Shown piece after piece: positions 7,952 through 11,797 of a stretch of DNA of 11,797 nt. The stretch spans positions 1 to 11,797 of the forward strand of contig CALWNE010000045.1 in the NCBI GenBank assembly GCA_944382705.1. The letters run 5' to 3'. A program made the translations under genes and the position numbers. Below the pieces are notes generated by a model, which was not told where the DNA came from, did not search any database, and saw nothing but the letters and a program-made list of their open reading frames with translations. Every line of letters starts with the position of its first letter. Position 1 is the stretch's first letter. This stretch comes from an uncultured Allofournierella sp. (GTDB lineage Bacteria; Bacillota; Clostridia; Oscillospirales; Ruminococcaceae).

Positions 7952-7979
7952 TTCTATTGCTTTTCTTCTTTTCTGTCAA
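7951..7979 (-). promoter_or_regulatory. promoter of the marR-ABC exporter operon
   Basis: Minus-strand TTGACA (7979-7974), a 17-bp spacer and TAGAAT (7956-7951). Transcription should start near 7944, inside the dyad region at 7920-7951, which suits repression by a bound protein. Confidence 0.82.
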
Positions 7980-8070
7980 TCCCCCTGGGTAAAAATTGTT
8001 CTGCTAAAATTTCTACCTCATAGATTACTGCCTTCCAGCTCCTTTTGGGGCAAGCCCTACACCACAAAAC

Positions 8071-8109
8071 AGCCCCGCCTGCATGGAGATTTTCCACGCA
8101 GGCGGGGCT
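8071..8109. terminator. hairpin terminator after the ygbA-like gene
   Basis: A 12-bp GC-rich stem (8071-8082 with 8098-8109) with a further TGG/CCA pairing inside the loop. Four T follow after one base on each strand. It lies 21 nt past the ygbA-like stop and ahead of the marR promoter, separating the two minus-strand units. Confidence 0.75.
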
Positions 8110-8130
8110 ATTTTAAATCTATGGGGGTTG

Positions 8131-8454
8131 TTAAAGGCTTTTTGCCAGCACCAGGTGGCGCAATGCCTGCCATGGGTGGTGCAGCAGCATGCGAGGCCCT
8201 GCATACTTCATCACCTTGCGCATGGACTGGCGCATTTCCGGGTTGTAGCAGGGATGTGGACAGGCACTGCAAAATGTTTTTTGCACCATCCGGGGGCAGT
8301 GCTGGGTGCGCCGGGCCGCATACTGAGCCAGCTCCTGGCATTCACGGCACAGCGTTCCTTTGGGGCTTTTGTGCTTGCTGCGGCAATACAGCGCTATCAT
8401 TTGAGCCGAAAGCTGTTGTTCCATCTGTCGTTTTTTGCAAAGGGTGTCTTCCAT
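8131..8454 (-). CDS. YgbA / nitrous-oxide-stimulated promoter family protein
   Basis: A 107-residue small cytosolic protein with eight Cys (6, 24, 36, 39, 53, 62, 65, 69). The family pattern is clear: ALYC, LCxxCxxLxxYA, HCP, CxxCPxxCYxP, then MRxxMRKVMKYAGPRML and HPWQALRHL near the C-terminus. This matches the YgbA_NO family, whose E. coli member is an NsrR-controlled gene induced by nitrosative stress. Its biochemical role is not firmly known. The Cys pattern suggests metal or Fe-S binding, which is inference. The start at 8454 is preferred because AAAGGAA lies 8 nt upstream; the open frame extends further but without support. It begins 29 nt after the AraC-type gene and should be co-transcribed with it. 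Confidence 0.88.
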   Translation of the reverse strand: MEDTLCKKRQMEQQLSAQMIALYCRSKHKSPKGTLCRECQELAQYAARRTQHCPRMVQKTFCSACPHPCYNPEMRQSMRKVMKYAGPRMLLHHPWQALRHLVLAKSL

Positions 8455-8483
8455 AAGGGCTATTCCTTTCTTGCCGGGATGTG

Positions 8484-9155
8484 TTAGGTGGCAGCCGTGC
8501 CGCCCTGGTGTTTCAGCTGGCGGCGAAACACCGTGGGAGCAATGCCGTTGCGCCGCCGAAAGCTTGTGGCAAAATAGGCTGCTGAACCAAACCCACACTG
8601 CTCTGCAATACGGTCAATGGGCAAATCACTGTTGCGCAGCAGATGTTCCGCCCGGTCCAGCCGTTGGTTGGTTACATACTGAGAAAAACTCTGCCCTATC
8701 TCGTTGCGGAACATCCTGCACAGATAACACTTGCTCACAAACACATGCTTTGCCACAGTTTCCAGTGTAAATGGCTCGCTCAGGTGTGTATCAATGTAAA
8801 AACAGGCCATCTGTATATGGCTGCTGCCCGTCTGCTCCTCACGCATGGCTTGCATATACTGCCGGATTATCTCCTTGCCATGGGCCACCAAAGCCGGTTG
8901 GGAAAGTGCACGGTTGTACATCTCCCGGCTTTGGTGGCGGCATTCTCCCAGGGCTGTGCCCCGCATCTGCAAAATATGCAGGTACAAGCTCTGACTGAGG
9001 GCCTCCAGCATGGCGCTGCGCTCGCTATGGCCTTCCTGTTTTAAAAGGGCCGCTTTTTTGCTCCACAAATCCAAAGCTTGCGGCAGATCGTGCTTGTCCA
9101 CCGCTGCGCAGATATCCCGATGGTCGTACAAAGTTTCCAGCAGCTCCTGATTCAT
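8484..9155 (-). CDS. AraC-family transcriptional regulator
   Basis: A 223-residue regulator. The C-terminal half (about 112-215) holds the two HTH motifs of the AraC/XylS DNA-binding domain: LETVAKHVFVSKCYLCRMF (about 131-149) and DRIAEQCGFGSAAYFATSF (181-199), followed by the usual G-x-x-P-x-x-(F/Y)-R ending. The N-terminal ~110 residues look all-helical and match no sensor domain I recognise. AGGAGGG lies 8 nt before the ATG. It leads a two-gene unit with the ygbA-like gene and is divergent from the DUF3793 gene. Two GTTAG-N6-CTAAY palindromes lie at its promoter, so it is probably repressed by a dimeric regulator and may itself control the neighbouring gene. Its ligand is unknown. Confidence 0.9.
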   Translation of the reverse strand: MNQELLETLYDHRDICAAVDKHDLPQALDLWSKKAALLKQEGHSERSAMLEALSQSLYLHILQMRGTALGECRHQSREMYNRALSQPALVAHGKEIIRQYMQAMREEQTGSSHIQMACFYIDTHLSEPFTLETVAKHVFVSKCYLCRMFRNEIGQSFSQYVTNQRLDRAEHLLRNSDLPIDRIAEQCGFGSAAYFATSFRRRNGIAPTVFRRQLKHQGGTAAT

Positions 9156-9189
9156 GAATGCTTCCCTCCTGTTTTCCTTCTATTTTAAG

Positions 9190-9209
9190 TAGTTAGTCGT
9201 CCCTAACTA
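9190..9209. promoter_or_regulatory. operator palindrome O2 in the araC-like leader
   Basis: Perfect palindrome TAGTTAG-N6-CTAACTA (9190-9196 and 9203-9209) just downstream of the expected araC-like start site. It matches the core of the palindrome at 9363-9378 exactly (GTTAG-N6-CTAAC). It is a likely site for a dimeric repressor; which protein binds is not shown. Confidence 0.65.
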
Positions 9210-9216
9210 TTCTTTA

Positions 9217-9249
9217 ATTAGTATAGACTAACTCCACTGGTTCTGTCAA
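9217..9249 (-). promoter_or_regulatory. araC-ygbA promoter with overlapping operator O1
   Basis: Minus-strand TTGACA (9249-9244), an 18-bp spacer and TATACT (9225-9220). The -10 lies inside a palindrome reading GTTAG-N6-CTAAT on the minus strand (9232-9217), one base off the consensus. A protein on this site would block RNA polymerase directly. Confidence 0.8.
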
Positions 9250-9345
9250 GAGATATCCTTGCCCCCCACTCGCAGCACCCGCCTCCACCGAAATTCATTT
9301 TGAAAGATTCAGGATTAGATTTTAAAGGTATTTCGCTGTGAAGCA

Positions 9346-9354
9346 TGGTATACT
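9346..9354 (+). promoter_or_regulatory. extended -10 promoter of the DUF3793 gene
   Basis: TGGTATACT is an extended -10 element (TGN plus TATACT). No good -35 lies 16-18 nt upstream, so the promoter may be weak or helped by an activator, possibly the divergent AraC protein. Transcription should start near 9361, at the edge of the operator that follows. Confidence 0.6.
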
Positions 9355-9362
9355 GCAATCAA

Positions 9363-9378
9363 GTTAGTTAAGGCTAAC
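9363..9378. promoter_or_regulatory. operator palindrome O3 at the DUF3793 start site
   Basis: GTTAG-N6-CTAAC, placed directly at or after the expected start of transcription. It has the same half-sites and spacing as O2 in the divergent araC-like leader, which indicates shared repression of the two units. Confidence 0.65.
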
Positions 9379-9403
9379 CAAGAGAAACACCTGGAGGTCT
9401 GTC

Positions 9404-9943
9404 ATGCTGGAACGCTATTTAATCGAACACTGTTCCCCCACTTTGGCCAACATCAAAACCGCCAATCTGTTCTCCTGCCCCACTGCCTGTGTGCAGCAGC
9501 TGGAGCAATGGAACCAGATGCTCCAAGGCAAGGGCATCCGGGTGGAATTGCTGCGCTTGCGGCAGAACACCTCACTGGTGTATGTTTACCGGCCCTCCCG
9601 GCTTGCCCGGGACTTGGCAGCTGCCGGTGTGGCAGATTTCTTGCGCCAGCAGGGGTACACCCAGCTGGAACCTGAAAACATTCTGCATCAGCTGCGCAGC
9701 CGGCTGGCTTCCTGCGCCCAGTTCCCTCATGAAATCGGGGTTTTTCTGGGGTACCCTCTGGGAGATGTACTGGGCTTTATTCAATACGCTGGCACCAATT
9801 ACAAGTGCTCCGGCTGTTGGAAGGTCTACTGCGATGCCTGCCAGGCAAAGCGTCTGTTTACCCAGTTTCACAAATGCCGGCGGGTGTATCAGCAGCTGTT
9901 TGTTCAGGGGCGCAGCATCCAAAAACTTACCGTAGCAGCGTAA
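9404..9943 (+). CDS. DUF3793 family protein
   Basis: A 179-residue soluble protein of the DUF3793 family, common in gut Clostridia and without an established function. The family marks are HCSPTLANIKTANLF (9-23), LVYVYRP (58-64), FPHEIGVFLGYPLGDVLGF (107-125), WKVYCD (139-144), KCRRVY (157-162) and a closing SIQKLTV (171-177). Two CxxC pairs lie close together, C135/C138 and C143/C146, with C158 after them, which could bind a metal. GGAGG precedes the ATG by about 6 nt. The gene stands alone, divergent from araC-ygbA across 248 nt that hold three shared palindromes, so its expression is probably tied to theirs. I infer a role linked to metal or nitrosative stress only from this context. Confidence 0.88.
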   Translation: MLERYLIEHCSPTLANIKTANLFSCPTACVQQLEQWNQMLQGKGIRVELLRLRQNTSLVYVYRPSRLARDLAAAGVADFLRQQGYTQLEPENILHQLRSRLASCAQFPHEIGVFLGYPLGDVLGFIQYAGTNYKCSGCWKVYCDACQAKRLFTQFHKCRRVYQQLFVQGRSIQKLTVAA

Positions 9944-10062
9944 TCTGCTCCCTTCGGCAATATACCCCAGAGCAACTCTCTCCCCCATTGGAGCAATCCG
10001 CATCTATCGCTCCATCCTATTCTTACCAACACCTCTTTCTCCATAAAAAACTCTTTCCAACA

Positions 10063-10114
10063 GCAAACGCCCCCTGCTCGGTCTGCGAACCCGAGCAGGG
10101 GGCGTTTGCCTTTT
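10063..10114 (+). terminator. strong hairpin terminator between DUF3793 and sortase genes
   Basis: A perfect 19-bp stem (10063-10081 with 10091-10109) with a 9-nt loop, followed on the plus strand by CTTTT. It ends the DUF3793 transcript. The convergent sortase transcript also enters this hairpin, although without a T run on that side. The 119 nt between the DUF3793 stop and this stem hold no gene that I can see. Confidence 0.82.
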
Positions 10115-10183
10115 GTTATCGTACCATAGCTTTATACCGCTTCAAGCTTTGCTGCAAGGCAGAGCCGCCTGCTGGATGTTGGA

Positions 10184-10924
10184 TTAATTCAATGCCTGGG
10201 CCCTACGGGCGTGAACCACAATTCGCTGCAATCCATCGTTTGTGCAGGTGCTCAAAGTGAGCACCTGGTCCTGGGGCGATACATCCACCCCTGTATTGTA
10301 GGTGCTGGACGCTTTAAGCCAGTTTACAAACTCTGCATAGGAATCCCCTGGCTCAAACGCTGTACTATATACCTCTGAATCACTCTCCACAATTTGCACC
10401 GAAAAAATCTGATACCGCCAGGCCCCTTGGGGAGTGTAAAGGGTCATCCAGCCCTGGTAACTTGTAAAAAATTGAGAATCCAGATATTGCTTCAATCCTG
10501 CAAACATGGAGCCATCACGCATATTGTGGCCATACACCAAGGTATGCAAATCTTCCAGTGAGGTATTGTTTCCATCCAAAAAGATGCTGCCGGATTTGTT
10601 CTCGGTGCCATCCCACAAATGCGTTAAGTAGTATCCATTATCTTTTGGACGGTGCAGAATGGGGTAATCTACAGACAACCCGTCCATCTGAATCCAGGCG
10701 ATGGTTTCCGGCGATTTTTCTTGCAAGGTTTCAAAATCCGGCTGCCAGGGCTGTGGCTGTTCTGACTGAGACTGACTGGCGGTCAACTCCTGTTTCAATT
10801 CCTTATAACTGGTACGCCCTTGGTGATACTCCCACAGATTCAAACCCAGCGCTACCGCAGAACAAACCATGACTGCCAGCAAAACGCCTTCTGCCATACG
10901 AATCCAACCTTGGCTGCCTTTCAT
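10184..10924 (-). CDS. srtB: class B sortase
   Basis: A 246-residue membrane-anchored transpeptidase that joins surface proteins to peptidoglycan or links pilin-type subunits. An N-terminal signal anchor spans about 12-31. A polar Gln/Ser linker follows, then the sortase barrel. The catalytic residues are visible: His133 in LVYGHNM, Cys227 in LTLSTC and Arg234 in LQRIVVHAR. The fold pattern (WIQMDGLSVDYPI near the start, the longer segment between His and Cys) fits class B. GAAGGAGGAG lies upstream of the ATG with good spacing. No protein with an LPxTG- or NPxTN-like sorting signal is encoded in the window, so the substrate lies elsewhere. It is convergent with the DUF3793 gene and lies next to a tRNA-derived attachment site, on the chromosomal side by my reading. 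Confidence 0.93.
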   Translation of the reverse strand: MKGSQGWIRMAEGVLLAVMVCSAVALGLNLWEYHQGRTSYKELKQELTASQSQSEQPQPWQPDFETLQEKSPETIAWIQMDGLSVDYPILHRPKDNGYYLTHLWDGTENKSGSIFLDGNNTSLEDLHTLVYGHNMRDGSMFAGLKQYLDSQFFTSYQGWMTLYTPQGAWRYQIFSVQIVESDSEVYSTAFEPGDSYAEFVNWLKASSTYNTGVDVSPQDQVLTLSTCTNDGLQRIVVHARRAQALN

Positions 10925-11230
10925 CTTACTCCTCCTTCAAATTCTCCCATACCGCACTCATGCAACCACCTGTCAACCATCTGGAAATTGCACCTAAAGG
11001 CACCTGCCCTAATTTTTGTACAACTTTCCTTTCGTTGGTATAAAAAACATCCTTTATGAATACTCATCCTACACCTGCCCAAAAGCGCCGCTTTGGATTG
11101 TATGCATCCCACAAGGACTGTCGGAGCCATTGTGTCACTCGGCACAAAATCCGGGCCATCTGGTCACCCAAAGTGGGTGGATAAGCGCAGCGAGAATACA
11201 CCGTGCATTCCCGAAAATTTACTTAATAGC
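10925..11230. other. intergenic region upstream of the sortase gene
   Basis: About 300 nt without a convincing gene. A minus-strand TTGACA (10976-10971) lies above the sortase, but the best -10 candidates are weak (TATGGG at 19-bp spacing), so the promoter is not settled. A 74-codon open frame on the minus strand runs into the sortase start and has no ribosome site or recognisable sequence. Confidence 0.4.
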
Positions 11231-11265
11231 AAAAACCACGGCAAACCAATAGTTTGCCGTGGTTT
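11231..11265 (-). terminator. tRNA terminator
   Basis: A perfect 14-bp stem (11233-11246 with 11252-11265) with a 5-nt loop and a run of five T on the minus strand (11235-11231, partly in the stem). It starts only 4 nt after the CCA end of the tRNA fragment and is the natural terminator of the intact tRNA. Confidence 0.82.
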
Positions 11266-11269
11266 CATT

Positions 11270-11295
11270 TGGCGGAAAGAGAGGGATTCGAACCC
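11270..11295 (-). pseudogene. 3' end of a tRNA gene (probably tRNA-Ser), likely attachment site
   Basis: On the minus strand the last 26 nt of a tRNA are present: three bases of the 5' T-stem, the T loop TTCGAAT, the 3' T-stem CCCTC, the acceptor strand TCTTTCC, discriminator G and CCA. Upstream of GGG the sequence no longer pairs (TT where GA is needed), and no anticodon arm or 5' acceptor strand GGAAAGA follows, so no whole tRNA is here. A G discriminator is typical of tRNA-Ser. Integrases of ICEs and prophages often use tRNA 3' ends and leave such a copy at the far junction. By this reading the element lies to the right and chromosome to the left. Confidence 0.75.
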
Positions 11296-11564
11296 AAAAT
11301 TTGATATAATTATTTGAATATATGCACCCAAACCGGTGTTTTTCCACTCAAACTAGTGCAATAAATTGCATATTATGAAACAAAACAACCGGTTTAGAAT
11401 ACAAAGCGTGTACCTTTTGTGTGTACTTGAATGTCTCTCGCATGACGGGCAAGTAGTTTTTTTCTTGCCCGTCATGCATCCGCTCTCTCTGCCGGTATGG
11501 CAACCATATTGTGCTGTGTATTATACCACGGCATGGCAGTTTGCGCCAGTCCCTGCCCGGTATT
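11296..11564. other. AT-rich end of the putative integrated element
   Basis: The ~145 nt next to the tRNA fragment are clearly richer in A+T than the rest of the window. No gene is visible. Short repeats occur: AACCGGT twice (about 11331 and 11387) and GTGTAC twice 13 nt apart (11408 and 11421). These could be arm-type sites for an integrase or excisionase, which is a guess. A strong hairpin lies at 11440-11477. Confidence 0.4.
11440..11477. repeat. 14-bp inverted repeat (hairpin) with T-rich loop
   Basis: GCATGACGGGCAAG (11440-11453) pairs perfectly with CTTGCCCGTCATGC (11464-11477) around a 10-nt loop holding seven T. No T run follows the stem on either strand, so it is not an ordinary terminator. 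Confidence 0.7.
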
Positions 11565-11797
11565 TCAGTTTTTCCCCATGTCATGGCTGGGTTCTGCCTG
11601 CTGCTCCAGCAGTTCCTGGGTGATCTGGAGCCCCTTCGCCAAAAATACCGGCACAGGGTATCCCATGGCTACAAAATTCTCGCAGATGCTCCGGGCTTCA
11701 TTCACCAAAAAACTGGCCAGAGTAAACCAGCCCAGCATCTGCAAAAATTCCAGCCGCACTCCCAGCATATCGCTGCTCAATCGGGTAAGAGCGTGGG
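11565..11797 (-). CDS. hypothetical protein, 5' end beyond the window
   Basis: An open frame entering from the right edge, with the last 77 codons visible, ending in TGA at 11567-11565. The protein is helical and amphipathic: SSDMLGVRLEFLQMLGWFTL, then a Val/Ala/Phe-rich stretch and FLAKGLQITQELLEQQ near the C-terminus. I do not recognise the family. No ATG with a ribosome site lies inside the window and the frame is open to the edge, so the start is probably outside. Its place beside the tRNA-derived att site suggests a gene of the integrated element. Confidence 0.5.
   Translation of the reverse strand, partial: HALTRLSSDMLGVRLEFLQMLGWFTLASFLVNEARSICENFVAMGYPVPVFLAKGLQITQELLEQQAEPSHDMGKN

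Noticed and set aside
9363..9378. DtxR/IdeR-type iron box at the DUF3793 promoter
   Set aside because: The half-sites look similar, but the 6-nt gap between GTTAG and CTAAC does not match the DtxR consensus, which has a 1-nt gap.
10946..10976. Sortase promoter with TTGACA
   Set aside because: The -35 is perfect but no good -10 occurs at 16-18 bp; TATGGG at 19 bp is too weak to list as a promoter.
10921..11145. 74-codon minus-strand frame before the sortase
   Set aside because: It runs into the sortase start, has no ribosome site and no recognisable sequence.
11270..11345. A complete tRNA gene on the minus strand
   Set aside because: Only the T-loop side and the 3' acceptor strand are present. 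The 5' T-stem mismatches after three pairs and no anticodon or D arm is found upstream.
1..11797. CRISPR array, insertion sequence or transposase
   Set aside because: No regularly spaced repeats and no transposase-like protein were seen on either strand.

Overview
The window looks like chromosomal DNA of a gut Bacillota (Clostridia), plausibly of the Oscillospiraceae/Ruminococcaceae and perhaps Faecalibacterium-like. The basis is a GC content estimated by eye in the low-to-mid 50s, strong AGGAGG ribosome-binding sites, TTGACA/TATAAT-type promoters, a class B sortase, and a DUF3793 protein, a family typical of gut Clostridia. The genus is inference only.

Layout from left to right. (1) 1-262: non-coding, with two tandem hairpin terminators. 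(2) 263-3130: a minus-strand P2A-type cation ATPase with its own consensus promoter and a ~155-nt leader that reads as a yybP-ykoY (Mn2+-sensing) riboswitch. In that leader the aptamer P1 3' strand is also part of the 5' arm of a 17-bp intrinsic terminator. (3) 3188-7979: a minus-strand operon of a MarR regulator and two half-size ABC exporters. The ATPase motifs of the two exporters are complementary (one has D and Q in place of the catalytic Glu and His, the other an SQGQ signature), as expected for a heterodimeric multidrug-type exporter. (4) 8071-10114: a divergent pair of units. To the left run an AraC-family regulator and a YgbA-type (NO-stimulated promoter family) small Cys-rich protein; to the right runs a DUF3793 protein. 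Their promoters share a palindrome, GTTAG-N6-CTAAC, present three times at the promoter or start-site positions, and a related but imperfect dyad covers the marR promoter. This suggests one repressor controls the block. (5) 10184-10924: a class B sortase convergent with the DUF3793 gene, sharing a 19-bp hairpin. (6) 11231-11797: the last 26 nt of a tRNA (probably tRNA-Ser, discriminator G, encoded CCA) on the minus strand, followed by its terminator but without the rest of the tRNA. Beyond it lies AT-rich DNA and an unrecognised partial gene. This reads as one attachment site of an integrated element that extends to the right of the window.

As a whole the window holds metal efflux under riboswitch control, drug-type efflux under MarR control, and a small regulon (AraC, YgbA, DUF3793) that may link nitrosative stress or metal handling through a shared operator. 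The best candidates for undescribed biology are the shared GTTAG-N6-CTAAC regulon and the role of DUF3793 with YgbA. The riboswitch and the att site are clear, checkable observations.
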